Position numbers and translations under genes: made by a program. A stretch of 64,000 bases of DNA from Chitinophaga sp. GTDB taxonomy: Bacteria > Bacteroidota > Bacteroidia > Chitinophagales > Chitinophagaceae. The stretch spans positions 496,001 through 560,000 of the forward strand of contig NZ_JAFAIX010000013.1 in the NCBI RefSeq assembly GCF_019236475.1, read 5' to 3'. The notes beneath the pieces were generated by a model. It was given only the letters and a program-made list of their open reading frames with translations. It had not been told where the DNA came from and ran no database searches. Each line of letters opens with the position of its first letter. Positions within the stretch are counted from its first letter, which is position 1. Below, piece by piece: positions 24,211 through 33,669 of the stretch.

Positions 24211-25824
24211 ATGAAGCTGCGCTCCATCATTCTAAGTATCATAAGTGGTTTATTACTTTGGCTTTCATGGCCAACTATGCCCTTTACGCCACTGATATTC
24301 ATTGCACTAACACCGTTATTTTACCTGACGGAAAAAATCAGGCACCGGGGCGCTTACTTCGGACTGATATTTCTTTCATTCCTCATTTGGAATGTGGGCA
24401 GTACATGGTGGGTAGGCAATACGCCCGTACCCGCCAGTGGCGTATTTGCCAACAGTTTCAATGCCTTCCTGATGACGATTCCTTGGCTGATGTATAAGAA
24501 CAGTCGGAAACGCCTGCCGGCCACTGGTAGCTTTTTGGCATTGATTGTTTACTGGCTCACCTTCGAATATATTCACCAAACCTGGGAACTGAGTTGGCCA
24601 TGGTTGGTATTGGGAAATGCCTTTGCCATGCGTCCAGGATGGATACAGTGGTATGAATTTACTGGCGCTAGTGGAGGAACAGTTTGGGTATTACTCACTA
24701 ATATATTCTTTTATGCAGCCTGGAAACAGGCCCGGATGTTTGATTATAGTCTTAGGGAGACGATAGTCAAAACGGCCTGGAAGCCTTTACTGATGGCGGT
24801 AGCGCCGTTACTCCTTTCTCAGTTTATACATCCAGCACCAGATGATCCAGCGAAGAAATTTGAAGTAGTAGTAGTGCAGCCTAATGTGGACCCATATGAT
24901 GAAAAGTTTGCTGGTGGTAATTCTATGGACCAGGTAAACAAACTATTACGCCTAACTGCAGCAAAAACGGATAGTAATACCCGTTATATTGTTTGGCCTG
25001 AAACTGCTTTATTTCCGCAGGCTGCATGGGAAACACAGTTAAACTATACCCCTGAAATTCAAGCCATACGGGAGTTTTTGCACAAATTCCCTAAAGCTAA
25101 AATCATCTCCGGTGCACTGACTATGCGACAGTATGCAGCAGATGATCCAGAGGCAGTTACAGCAAGGGTAATGAACGATGGTACTCGTTGGGATGCCTTT
25201 AACAGCGCATTACAGATAGATACCTCTACCGCCATTCAGGTATATCATAAATATGAGTTGGTACCAGGTGTAGAGTTGATTCCGTATGTGCGATACCTGT
25301 CGTTTATGCAATCGCTCGCCCTTGATATGGGCGGTATTACAGGCAGTTATGGCCGTGCGCCGGCGCGGGAATTATTAACTAACCCTGTTGATAATATCAA
25401 CATCTTCCCCACTATTTGTTACGAATCTGTTTTCAGTAACTACGTAGCTGCTCATACCAGAGCGGGCGCCAATTTCTTGGTAATCATTACCAATGACGGT
25501 TGGTGGGGAGATACAGAAGGACATCGTCAGCATATGCGATATGCCAGCATCAGAGCAATAGAAACACGTAGATGGATTGCACGTAGTGCCAACACCGGTG
25601 TTTCAGCAGTAATCGATCCTGCGGGTAATATAGATCAACCACAACCCTATTGGAAAGAAGCAGTATTCAAGGCTACTGTAACATCCAGAGAAGACTACAC
25701 GTTTTACGTAAAATATGGAGATCTTATTTCTCGCGGAGCAATATTATTTTGTATCTTGTTGCTGGTACATGCTATCTTTTCACGGTTTATCCCAGGCATA
25801 AAAAATGCAGAAAACAATCAATAA
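24211..25824 (+). CDS. lnt: Apolipoprotein N-acyltransferase
   Basis: Inner-membrane enzyme adding the third acyl chain to lipoproteins. There are six or so N-terminal helices (about 1-210), then a periplasmic nitrilase domain with the Glu-Lys-Cys triad: VWPETALFPQ (Glu), VYHKYELVPGVE (Lys) and FPTICYESVFSN (Cys). A last helix (about 505-530) returns to the membrane. The 537-residue length fits. Its 3' end overlaps the next gene by 20 bp, so the two are translated from one message. Confidence 0.94.
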   Translation: MKLRSIILSIISGLLLWLSWPTMPFTPLIFIALTPLFYLTEKIRHRGAYFGLIFLSFLIWNVGSTWWVGNTPVPASGVFANSFNAFLMTIPWLMYKNSRKRLPATGSFLALIVYWLTFEYIHQTWELSWPWLVLGNAFAMRPGWIQWYEFTGASGGTVWVLLTNIFFYAAWKQARMFDYSLRETIVKTAWKPLLMAVAPLLLSQFIHPAPDDPAKKFEVVVVQPNVDPYDEKFAGGNSMDQVNKLLRLTAAKTDSNTRYIVWPETALFPQAAWETQLNYTPEIQAIREFLHKFPKAKIISGALTMRQYAADDPEAVTARVMNDGTRWDAFNSALQIDTSTAIQVYHKYELVPGVELIPYVRYLSFMQSLALDMGGITGSYGRAPARELLTNPVDNINIFPTICYESVFSNYVAAHTRAGANFLVIITNDGWWGDTEGHRQHMRYASIRAIETRRWIARSANTGVSAVIDPAGNIDQPQPYWKEAVFKATVTSREDYTFYVKYGDLISRGAILFCILLLVHAIFSRFIPGIKNAENNQ

Positions 25825-26596
25825 TGGAAATGGCAGCTACCAGGATATAGGACAAGGTCCCGCGGTAGTACTCATACACGGTCTTACAGAGAATAGTTCC
25901 ATGTGGGTCCACCAGCAGGAATTTCTAAAGCATGATTATCGACTGATTATACCCGATTTACCAGGTGCTGGTAAAACTAAATTGACGGAGGGGCTTACCA
26001 TTGCTGCCATGGCAGACTACGTATATGCGATACTGTTAGCAGAAGACATTAAGGAGGCAGTAGTCATTGGTCACTCTATGGGAGGATACGTTGCACTTGC
26101 ATTGCAGCATCGCCATCCCGAAGTGATGAAAGGATTGGGACTTTTTCATTCAACTGCCGCAGCAGATTCCGAGGAAAAGAAGGAAACGCGTAGAAAATCC
26201 TTAGAATTCATTCAGCAATACGGCAGCGAATTATATGTAAGGCAAACAATCCCTAACCTGTTTAGCCCGGCAACCAGATTGCATAAACCAAAATTAGTAG
26301 AAGCGGGTGTTGAAATGTGTATCCAATGCCCCCAAGAAGCTGTGATTGCCCAAATCAATGCAATCATGCAAAGACCAGATCTTACAGGGATGCTCCCTTC
26401 AGTTGCATCACCCGTGTTATTTGTGATCGGGAAAGATGATATCGCTGTTTCACCTGTCGCCGTGCTAGACCAGGTGATGTTACCTAAAACCAGCAGCGTT
26501 TACATTTTTGAAGAAGTGGGACACGTGGGAATGTGGGAAAAAATTGAAGAAAGTAATCACTTACTGAAACAATTTATTTCATTCTGCCAAGTGTAA
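25805..26596 (+). CDS. Alpha/beta hydrolase
   Basis: Soluble serine hydrolase of unknown substrate, 263 residues. Elements: oxyanion region LIHGLTENSSMW, nucleophile elbow VIGHSMGGYVALAL (Ser about 94), acidic residue in VIGKDDIAVSP and catalytic His in EEVGHVGMWE. It overlaps lnt by 20 bp, suggesting translational coupling. That pairing alone does not show a role in lipoprotein processing. Confidence 0.9.
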   Translation: MQKTINNGNGSYQDIGQGPAVVLIHGLTENSSMWVHQQEFLKHDYRLIIPDLPGAGKTKLTEGLTIAAMADYVYAILLAEDIKEAVVIGHSMGGYVALALQHRHPEVMKGLGLFHSTAAADSEEKKETRRKSLEFIQQYGSELYVRQTIPNLFSPATRLHKPKLVEAGVEMCIQCPQEAVIAQINAIMQRPDLTGMLPSVASPVLFVIGKDDIAVSPVAVLDQVMLPKTSSVYIFEEVGHVGMWEKIEESNHLLKQFISFCQV

Positions 26597-26622
26597 GATT
26601 GTGCAGACAAACATTTTCGGTT

Positions 26623-29250
26623 GTGAAAAAACTACTGTTCATCCTCCTATGCATGTTCGGCACGTTAACTGTTTCAGCCAAACATATCATAGGTGGACAA
26701 GTGTATTACAAGTTTGTTAATATAGATGCCAATGGGAACTATGTTTATCATGTAACGATGCGACTATACCGCATCTGCGAACATGGTCCCAATATCGCTG
26801 ACATGCCCACCACCGTTTACCTTACGGCCTTTAACAAAGACAATAATCAAGAGTTTAATTCCTATACTGTCAATCGTTCCACCTTCCAGGAAAAAAACCT
26901 GGCACAGGTAGATCCTTGCATTGTGAATCCGCCACCAGTATGTTTCCAGGTAGCCTCATTTGAAACAGATATTGCTATTCCCTCTAATAAAAAGGGATAT
27001 ATCGTATCCTTTCAAAGCTGCTGCCGCGATAACTTCATGGTCAACATAGAAGCAGACCCACTCCCAGGCCCCGGCAACAATTTCGGTACCGGTGCCACTT
27101 ATTTTACAGAATTACCTGGCACGGAAGTAGGCATACAAGGCAATTCCAGCCCTACCTTCAATAAAGAAGAAGCAACCCTGGTATGTGCCAATAAAAAGTT
27201 TACCTACGATTTTTCCGCCACAGATCCTGATGGCGATCAACTCACTTACTCTTTCTGTGATGCCTATAAAGGCGGTAAAACCACCGACCAATCAGGCATT
27301 CCAGCGAAATCAGATCCACCACCTTACCAAACGGTTACTTATACGCCACCTTATACTGGCTCTTCGCCGTTAGGACCCAATGTTACCATAGATCCTAATA
27401 CTGGTATCATTTCCGGTATTGCCCCTAATCCAGGCAAATATGTGGTTACGGTTTGTGTAAATGAATACCGTAACAATGTATTGATTGGTACGCTTCGCAA
27501 GGATTTCCACATCAATGTGACCACCTGCGTAAAACAGGTAGTGGCTTCCCAGCCAACTAAATATGCGGATTGTAAAAGCATGACGATTACATTCATGAAT
27601 AACAGTACGCTTGGAAAGCCTTATCATTGGGATTTTGGAGACGGCACTACGGTGGATACCAACGACCCTAGTCCTTTAAAGCATACTTATACCACCCCTG
27701 GATTATATACTGCCAAACTGTATGTAGATAAAGAGAGTAATTGCGGCGACAGTGCCTTTGCGAAAGTCTACGTATTCCCGGTTTATAAAGCCAATTTCAT
27801 TTCTAAAGGCAGTTGCGTGCAGAAGCCAGTGCAGTTTACCAATACCAGCACCATGGATATGGGAAGCATGTTATATCTCAAGTGGGATTTCGGCACGGGT
27901 ATAGCCGCAGATAGTTCCAATAATCCGAATCCATCCTTCCTTTATAAAACACCTGGCAATTACCGGGTAATCATGTATGGTATCACTAGTAATGGTTGCG
28001 AGCAATACGATACCAGTACTGTGACGGTCTACGATAAACCACCGCTTTCCACTACTTCTGACACCTTACTTTGCATCAAGGATTCCCTGCAATTACGTGC
28101 TACCAGTACCTCTACGGGCACTTACAGTTGGGCGCCGAATGACTATAAAATATTATTACCCAATACCGCCGATCCAATCGTCTTTCCACTGAAGGATACT
28201 ACTTACACCGTTACATTTACAGATCAGCAACAATGTGTCAGTACACAAAGTGTATTCATTAACGTTAGAGACTCCCTGATTGTACACACGATGAGCGACA
28301 GTACTGTATGTACCGGAGATCCTATACAGCTCATGGCTACCACAGATGGGAATTATGCATACACCTGGACAGACCTAAAAACAAATACGGTGGTTGGCAC
28401 CACTTTGAATACCACTGTGCAACCAGCGCCACCAGTGAATAAATATGCTATCCTGGCGGAATTAGGTAAATGTCATACATCTGATACCCTGACATTGAAA
28501 GTGGTAAATCCTCCGAATGTAAAGGCTGCGCCTGATACCAGTATTTGTAGTGGTAGTCCGGTATTGCTGCGGGCTTCAGGAGGTGCATTTTATACCTGGT
28601 CTCCAAGTTATTATGTAAAATCCCCAAAGGATTCTATCACCTGGGCAACGCCAAAAGACACCACCTTATTCATTGTAACAGTAACGGATACACTGGGATG
28701 TCCTAAGAAGGTCATGGATACTGCTTTCGTGGCCGTAGTGCCGCCTGTACATGCTTTTGCCGGAAATGATACCATCGTGATGTTGGGAACCCCGTTCCAG
28801 CTCCATGCCACAGGAGGAATCCGTTATACCTGGACTCCACCAAACGGACTAAGTAATACCCGTAGTGCCGAACCATTTGCACTATACGATAAAGACATTA
28901 CCTATACCGTTACAGCCTATACGAAAGAAGGCTGCACCGGCACTAGTAATATTTTCGTAAGATTCATCAAAGGACCAGAAATCTATATACCTAACGCATT
29001 TTCTCCCAATGGAGACGGATTAAATGATATATTCCGACCGCTGCCTGTTGGCATCGTGAAGATGAATTATTTCCGCGTCTACGACCGATGGGGAAAGCTA
29101 ATGTATTCATCTACAACATATATGCAAGGTTGGGATGGCACCGTCCGGGGAGAACAAGCCCCTATAGGCACCTACGTTTGGATGGTAGAAGGGGTAGACA
29201 TCTATCAAAAAACTATTACTTTAAAAGGTACGGTAACGCTAGTACGATAA
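26623..29250 (+). CDS. PKD-domain surface protein with CHU_C sorting domain, paralogue A
   Basis: Likely secreted by the type IX system and attached to or released at the cell surface. Signal peptide (MKKLLFILLCMFGTLTVSAK from GTG 26623), then an N-terminal domain beginning HIIGGQVYYKF with a conserved SCCRDNF, a cadherin/Ig-like part (DPDGDQLTYSF to NVTTC), at least one clear PKD domain (HWDFGDGTTVDTNDPSPLKH) and several degenerate Ig-like repeats. The C-terminal ~90 residues form CHU_C: YIPNAFSPNGDGLNDIFRPL ... YDRWGKLMY ... GTYVWMV, ending GTVTLVR. The frame is open to a TTG at 26599. The next gene encodes a shorter paralogue. Ligand unknown. Confidence 0.87.
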   Translation: MKKLLFILLCMFGTLTVSAKHIIGGQVYYKFVNIDANGNYVYHVTMRLYRICEHGPNIADMPTTVYLTAFNKDNNQEFNSYTVNRSTFQEKNLAQVDPCIVNPPPVCFQVASFETDIAIPSNKKGYIVSFQSCCRDNFMVNIEADPLPGPGNNFGTGATYFTELPGTEVGIQGNSSPTFNKEEATLVCANKKFTYDFSATDPDGDQLTYSFCDAYKGGKTTDQSGIPAKSDPPPYQTVTYTPPYTGSSPLGPNVTIDPNTGIISGIAPNPGKYVVTVCVNEYRNNVLIGTLRKDFHINVTTCVKQVVASQPTKYADCKSMTITFMNNSTLGKPYHWDFGDGTTVDTNDPSPLKHTYTTPGLYTAKLYVDKESNCGDSAFAKVYVFPVYKANFISKGSCVQKPVQFTNTSTMDMGSMLYLKWDFGTGIAADSSNNPNPSFLYKTPGNYRVIMYGITSNGCEQYDTSTVTVYDKPPLSTTSDTLLCIKDSLQLRATSTSTGTYSWAPNDYKILLPNTADPIVFPLKDTTYTVTFTDQQQCVSTQSVFINVRDSLIVHTMSDSTVCTGDPIQLMATTDGNYAYTWTDLKTNTVVGTTLNTTVQPAPPVNKYAILAELGKCHTSDTLTLKVVNPPNVKAAPDTSICSGSPVLLRASGGAFYTWSPSYYVKSPKDSITWATPKDTTLFIVTVTDTLGCPKKVMDTAFVAVVPPVHAFAGNDTIVMLGTPFQLHATGGIRYTWTPPNGLSNTRSAEPFALYDKDITYTVTAYTKEGCTGTSNIFVRFIKGPEIYIPNAFSPNGDGLNDIFRPLPVGIVKMNYFRVYDRWGKLMYSSTTYMQGWDGTVRGEQAPIGTYVWMVEGVDIYQKTITLKGTVTLVR

Positions 29251-29292
29251 TGACGCTTCAGTGAACCGGAACTGCTGGTTAATTGTTTAAAT

Positions 29293-29300
29293 TAACTTTG
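29293..29300 (+). promoter_or_regulatory. Putative -7 box for CHU_C paralogue B
   Basis: TAACTTTG, 13 nt before the ATG at 29314. It suggests paralogue B is transcribed independently of paralogue A. Confidence 0.45.
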
Positions 29301-29313
29301 CAGTACCCCAATT

Positions 29314-31239
29314 ATGAAGAGAGTCATTTACATGGTACTTGGCTGCTGTTTGTTATTCCTAGATGCAGCTGGCTATCATATTATTGGTGGCGAGATTTAT
29401 TACAAGACCATTGGTATGAGTGCAGATAACCTCCGCTACCGTTATCTCATTACACTCAAACTCTATCGCGACGCGGATTTCACCTGTGGCGACAGGCAGG
29501 GTTGTATAGACCGGTTTGAAAACCCTTCTGTTGCTAATGTGTACACCGCGAATGGTAGTAGAGTGTTGTCTTCCGTATATCTATACATCAAAACGGTCAA
29601 GCCTTTGATCGATACGCTTAAAAATCCTTGTCTTGCTCCACAGGCACAACACTTGGAAGTAGCCTTTTACGAAGCTATTATAGAACTGCCGCCGATTTCC
29701 GGTGGATATTATGTTTCTTCCCAACGTTGTTGCAGAGGCGAAAAATTGACGAACATCTACGATTCAGAACATGAAGGTTCTACCTTTTATACCGTCATTC
29801 CTGGCATAGAATCCAAGCCCAATAACAATAGCGCCTATTTCGATAAAGATACCGCTATCGTTATTTGCAATGCCATGCCTTTTACCATTAACTATGCTGC
29901 CTATGATGAAGATGGCGATAGTCTTACCTATAGCCTTTGCAGCGCATTAACGGATGGTACTGCCAGTAGCGATCGCAGTTCCAATACGCCGCCTCCCTAC
30001 AACAGCATTGTACGATACATCGCGCCTTATAACGGTAGCAATCCAATGGGAGGCAATCCTGCCATCGCTATCGACAATAAGGGAATGATCTCCTGTACGC
30101 CCAACAGACCCGGAAAATATGTAGTCACCGTTTGTGTGAATGAATATGATAAAACCACTAAAGTCTTGCTGGGTACACATAGCAAGGATATATTGCTGAC
30201 TGTTTTTGATTGCAGCACGAAAATTACGGCGAGCATAGCCTCTCTCCTGCGCAATTGCATTGACGAGCCTTCGCTCTCCGTGCCGATGGCCAATTACAGC
30301 AATGCGGGTTATACATCTACCTACTACTGGAACTTCGGAGATGGCACTGATACCATTACAAAAGACCGCACCGTATTCCAACATAACTACCCCGATACGG
30401 GCATTTATAAGGTCAAATTGGTTGTCAATCGTGGGCTTTCATGTACAGACAGCATGACGGGATTGGTAGCCAATTATCCCGGCTTAAAAGCCGATTTCAA
30501 TAATGTAGGACTTTGTAAAGGCACACCCATACAATTTGATGATCTTTCCACTTATCAGTATGGAAAGATTACTTCGCGCAAATGGGACATTAATATCGAT
30601 AGTACCATTCCTCCCATGAGTACCACCACGCTGAATTATAGCTTCCCTGCGGCTGCGACTTATACCGTTTCGCTGACAGTTAGTACCAATACACAATGCG
30701 TGAAAACGGTCACGAAAAAAATACAGGTCTATTCGGTGAATCCTTTCGCAGGCAACGATACCATCCTCGTAAAAGGATTACCATTTACTATGAATGGCAG
30801 TGGTGGCGATATTTACAGTTGGTCGCCCGCATATGGGCTGAGTAATCCGAATATCGCCAACCCGATATTAATATCGGACCGTGATACTGCGTATATCCTG
30901 AAAGTATCCAATTTACAGGGTTGTAGCGGATATGATACAATACATGTGAAATTTTATGCAGGCCCAGAAATGTATGTTCCCAATGCATTTTCTCCAAATG
31001 GAGATGGCGTAAATGATCGTTTCCGCTTTATTCCTGTAGGTATGATGAGTTATAAATATTTCAGAATTTATAATCGTTGGGGAGAACAATTATATGCCTC
31101 TACTGATTTTCGTAATGGCTGGGATGGCACTATCAAAGGGAAACCCGCACCTGTAGACACTTACATCTGGATCTTGGATGCCACAGATCTGAATGGCAAC
31201 CAGATTCAGCGGAAAGGAACTGTTACCCTTGTCAGGTGA
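29314..31239 (+). CDS. PKD-domain surface protein with CHU_C sorting domain, paralogue B
   Basis: 641-residue paralogue of the upstream gene. After the signal peptide (about 1-20) comes the same start HIIGGEIYYK, the paired cysteines as RCCRGEK, and DEDGDSLTYSLCSALTDG with PGKYVVTVCVNEYDK. A PKD domain (YYWNFGDGTDTITKDRTV) and a second degenerate one follow, then CHU_C: YVPNAFSPNGDGVNDRFRFI, YNRWGEQLY, DTYIWIL, ending GTVTLVR like paralogue A. The main difference is the loss of about 240 residues of Ig-like repeats. A tandem duplication with later repeat change is the simplest explanation. Confidence 0.87.
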   Translation: MKRVIYMVLGCCLLFLDAAGYHIIGGEIYYKTIGMSADNLRYRYLITLKLYRDADFTCGDRQGCIDRFENPSVANVYTANGSRVLSSVYLYIKTVKPLIDTLKNPCLAPQAQHLEVAFYEAIIELPPISGGYYVSSQRCCRGEKLTNIYDSEHEGSTFYTVIPGIESKPNNNSAYFDKDTAIVICNAMPFTINYAAYDEDGDSLTYSLCSALTDGTASSDRSSNTPPPYNSIVRYIAPYNGSNPMGGNPAIAIDNKGMISCTPNRPGKYVVTVCVNEYDKTTKVLLGTHSKDILLTVFDCSTKITASIASLLRNCIDEPSLSVPMANYSNAGYTSTYYWNFGDGTDTITKDRTVFQHNYPDTGIYKVKLVVNRGLSCTDSMTGLVANYPGLKADFNNVGLCKGTPIQFDDLSTYQYGKITSRKWDINIDSTIPPMSTTTLNYSFPAAATYTVSLTVSTNTQCVKTVTKKIQVYSVNPFAGNDTILVKGLPFTMNGSGGDIYSWSPAYGLSNPNIANPILISDRDTAYILKVSNLQGCSGYDTIHVKFYAGPEMYVPNAFSPNGDGVNDRFRFIPVGMMSYKYFRIYNRWGEQLYASTDFRNGWDGTIKGKPAPVDTYIWILDATDLNGNQIQRKGTVTLVR

Positions 31240-31257
31240 AAGCTTTGTAAAATCTGT

Positions 31258-31265
31258 TACTTTTG
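31258..31265 (+). promoter_or_regulatory. Putative -7 box for the SDR gene
   Basis: TACTTTTG, 30 nt before the ATG at 31296. Confidence 0.45.
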
Positions 31266-31295
31266 CATTCTCTGCTTATCTAAAAACTACATCTC

Positions 31296-32051
31296 ATGGG
31301 TATTGTTCTCGTAACAGGCGCTACAGCAGGATTTGGTGAGGCTTGCGCCATTACATTCGCTTCAAAAGGATATGACGTTATCATTACCGGTCGCCGCAAA
31401 GAAAGACTGGAAGCATTACAGACACAACTGACACAGGAATACGGTACCAATGTATTACCGCTTCACTTCGATGTGAGAGATGAGAAACAAGTAACGGAAG
31501 TGCTGGGAAATATCCCCGAAGAATGGCGCGCTATAGATGTACTGGTGAACAACGCCGGACTGGCAGCAGGACTGAGCAGCATTGAAGATGGCAATGTAGA
31601 CGATTGGAATGCCATGATTGATACCAATGTAAAAGGCTTACTGTATGTGTCTAGGATCGTAATGCCGTGGATGCGTTCCCGTACTTCTGGACATATTATC
31701 AACGTGGGTTCTACCGCTGCTAAACATGTATATGCAAAAGGAAATGTTTACTGTGCTACCAAAGCCGCTGTGGATGCTATTTCACAGGGTATGCGTATCG
31801 ATTTGTTGCCTTATCGCGTTAAAGTAACTGCTATTCATCCAGGAGCCGCAGAAACAGAATTCTCCCTCGTACGATTCAAAGGGGACGAAGATAAAGCCAA
31901 GGCTGTTTATCAAGGGTTCATTCCACTGAGCGCCCAAGATGTAGCTGACGTGGTATATTATGTAACCACCCTACCCGCACATGTTTGTATCAATGACCTG
32001 GTACTCACACCTTTACAACAAGCCAATGCTTACTACATAGATAAAAATTAA
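31296..32051 (+). CDS. Short-chain dehydrogenase/reductase (YdfG-like)
   Basis: Classical SDR oxidoreductase of 251 residues. The cofactor motif is TGATAGFGEA at the N-terminus, followed by GRRKERL, which favours NADP. Then come VNNAGLA, the catalytic Ser in INVGSTAAK, and YCATK. PGAAETEF and VLTPLQQ near the end resemble the YdfG group, which oxidises 3-hydroxy acids such as L-allo-threonine or serine. The exact substrate cannot be fixed. Confidence 0.9.
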   Translation: MGIVLVTGATAGFGEACAITFASKGYDVIITGRRKERLEALQTQLTQEYGTNVLPLHFDVRDEKQVTEVLGNIPEEWRAIDVLVNNAGLAAGLSSIEDGNVDDWNAMIDTNVKGLLYVSRIVMPWMRSRTSGHIINVGSTAAKHVYAKGNVYCATKAAVDAISQGMRIDLLPYRVKVTAIHPGAAETEFSLVRFKGDEDKAKAVYQGFIPLSAQDVADVVYYVTTLPAHVCINDLVLTPLQQANAYYIDKN

Positions 32052-32201
32052 CACATACATGTGATACAACGATTTAGTTTAGATTTTTATATTTGAAAAA
32101 TCTTATATCTTCTGGGTGTACATTGCACCGGAAAAATGTAAGGCCGAGCCCAATGCAAGACTAACTTGACTATCCGTTAATTTAATGAAAACCATATCCC
32201 T

Positions 32202-32363
32202 ATGCTTACATTTCTAACAATGTACTTGATGCGCCTGTACTATCCCAGGTGGAAAGAGCAATGGCGCTTTTATTTTGGTAATTCCAGGAAAGGTAATTAT
32301 GGCCGCTGGGTTACTGGAAAAGATTGGGCTGGACAGAAAGGTTTCTCTTTCGGTTACAGTTGA
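32202..32363 (+). CDS. Small ORF, 53 residues, unrecognised
   Basis: An uninterrupted ATG-to-TGA frame in the 387-bp gap after the SDR gene. It encodes a strongly aromatic and basic peptide (MLTFLTMYLMRLYYPRWKEQ at the N-terminus, then WRFYFGNSRKGNYGRWVTGK and a Gly/Aro-rich end FSFGYS). Its stop is 28 bp before a strong terminator on the same strand, the layout of a real small gene. I do not recognise the family and see no clear -7 box. The segment upstream (32052-32201) holds nothing I can name. It could still be a chance ORF. Confidence 0.5.
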   Translation: MLTFLTMYLMRLYYPRWKEQWRFYFGNSRKGNYGRWVTGKDWAGQKGFSFGYS

Positions 32364-32391
32364 TGTTTTGTTGTAAAGCTTAAGTGAATTG

Positions 32392-32433
32392 AACAACGCG
32401 GAGCAGTAGTAGGCCCCGCGTTGTTATTTTTAG
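32392..32433 (+). terminator. Rho-independent terminator after the 53-residue ORF
   Basis: 10-bp arms aacaacgcgg and ccgcgttgtt, loop of 14 nt, followed on the plus strand by atttttag. On the minus strand there is no T tract, so it serves the plus-strand transcript. Confidence 0.75.
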
Positions 32434-32438
32434 AGAGA

Positions 32439-33665
32439 CTAATGTTCCATGATGCCATAGGCAATAGCAGTGCCACTACCCACACGCTGCTTGAATACCA
32501 CCAACACTCCTTCCTGCAAAGCCCCTAGCACAGGGAAACTACACCACGTAGTATCTGAAGTGATCGCCTGGCTATCGAGTGTACGGCCATCCGCTGATTT
32601 ATGTAGAAACGCCACCCGGCTATTATAATCATTTCCCACTTTCACAGGCTCATCCCAGGTGATGTAAACCTCCCCTTTCTTATCGATGGTCATTTGCGGA
32701 TGCTTGGCCATTGGCGCAGTGCTCAGGGATTCCTTTTGCGTGTAGGTGTTCCCGTTATCGAGCGACTGGCAGTAAAAAACACCTTTCCCATGGCCCATTG
32801 TAAACCAGGCAAAGTGGAGTCCGTGGTCGTTTGCAACAAGGGTAGGACCTGTATGCGGACAACCATTCACCACCCAATTGTCTGCGCTGATACGAACAGG
32901 CGCTGAAAAGCTTTTACCTCCATCTGCCGATACCTGATGCACCATATCCCGAATAGAATCGTTGATAATATCTCTATACACAATGTGGATAACTCCTTTT
33001 TTATCTACCAGCAGCTTGGTTCTGCAACATTGGCAAACAGTTTCGACAACGGGCTTCGCAGATTGGAATCCCTCCCGGCCACTGGTACGGGCAAAATATA
33101 ATGTAGATCCTTCCGCAGCCGTTTCCTTACGGTTATCCAACCATATAGCAGCGGCCTCTCCATCCGGCAACAGCGCTATATCAAAATAACGCTGATCATA
33201 GCCGGCGGTATCCGTTACTAAAGGTACCGCCGCTTCCCAATGATGGCCACCGTCGAATGACTGTGAATACATCACTTTACCGGCATACTTATTCCTTGGA
33301 TCATGCTGCTCCGTACCAAACAAAGCAATCACAGTACCGTTCGGCTTAAACAGCAACTTAGGCAGATTTTCATCATGTGGATAAACCCCAGTAGTACTGC
33401 TGATTTTCTTAGGCTCAGAAAACGTATAACCATCATCGTTAGTTACTGCATAATACATAACGCCAGTATTGCTAGCACTGTCGGTTTCTACCCAGCTCAC
33501 TACGGTATTGCCAGCGGTATCGCGGGTAACGTAAGGACAAGATGCATTGGTCCCATGGGATAAAAACCGGATGCCCGATTTATCCTCTTTGCTCCGCTGG
33601 CTGCAAGCCCCCAGCAGTGCGATGAGACAAACTGCCATAATATACCTGAATAACTGCGAACTCAT
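32439..33665 (-). CDS. BNR/sialidase-fold lipoprotein with CQCC motif
   Basis: Annotation tools would likely call this a sialidase or exo-alpha-sialidase, but that name rests on Asp-box-type propeller repeats only (YSQSFDGGHHWEA, VSADGGKSFSAPV, SLDNGNTYTQK); no sialidase Arg triad is evident. From ATG 33665 the lipobox ALLGACSQ gives a lipid-anchored protein of 408 residues. Unusual features are VETVCQCCRTKLLV near residue 210 and NGCPHTGPTL near 270, both with Cys/His that could bind metal. It starts 4 bp after the TonB receptor stop, so it is probably the partner surface or periplasmic lipoprotein of that receptor. Confidence 0.75.
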   Translation of the reverse strand: MSSQLFRYIMAVCLIALLGACSQRSKEDKSGIRFLSHGTNASCPYVTRDTAGNTVVSWVETDSASNTGVMYYAVTNDDGYTFSEPKKISSTTGVYPHDENLPKLLFKPNGTVIALFGTEQHDPRNKYAGKVMYSQSFDGGHHWEAAVPLVTDTAGYDQRYFDIALLPDGEAAAIWLDNRKETAAEGSTLYFARTSGREGFQSAKPVVETVCQCCRTKLLVDKKGVIHIVYRDIINDSIRDMVHQVSADGGKSFSAPVRISADNWVVNGCPHTGPTLVANDHGLHFAWFTMGHGKGVFYCQSLDNGNTYTQKESLSTAPMAKHPQMTIDKKGEVYITWDEPVKVGNDYNSRVAFLHKSADGRTLDSQAITSDTTWCSFPVLGALQEGVLVVFKQRVGSGTAIAYGIMEH

Positions 33666-33669
33666 TTTT

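Noticed and set aside
32439..33665. Sialidase as the function of the BNR lipoprotein
   Set aside because: Propeller repeats alone do not make a sialidase; the Arg triad and catalytic Asp/Tyr/Glu are not evident, and the CQCC motif points elsewhere.
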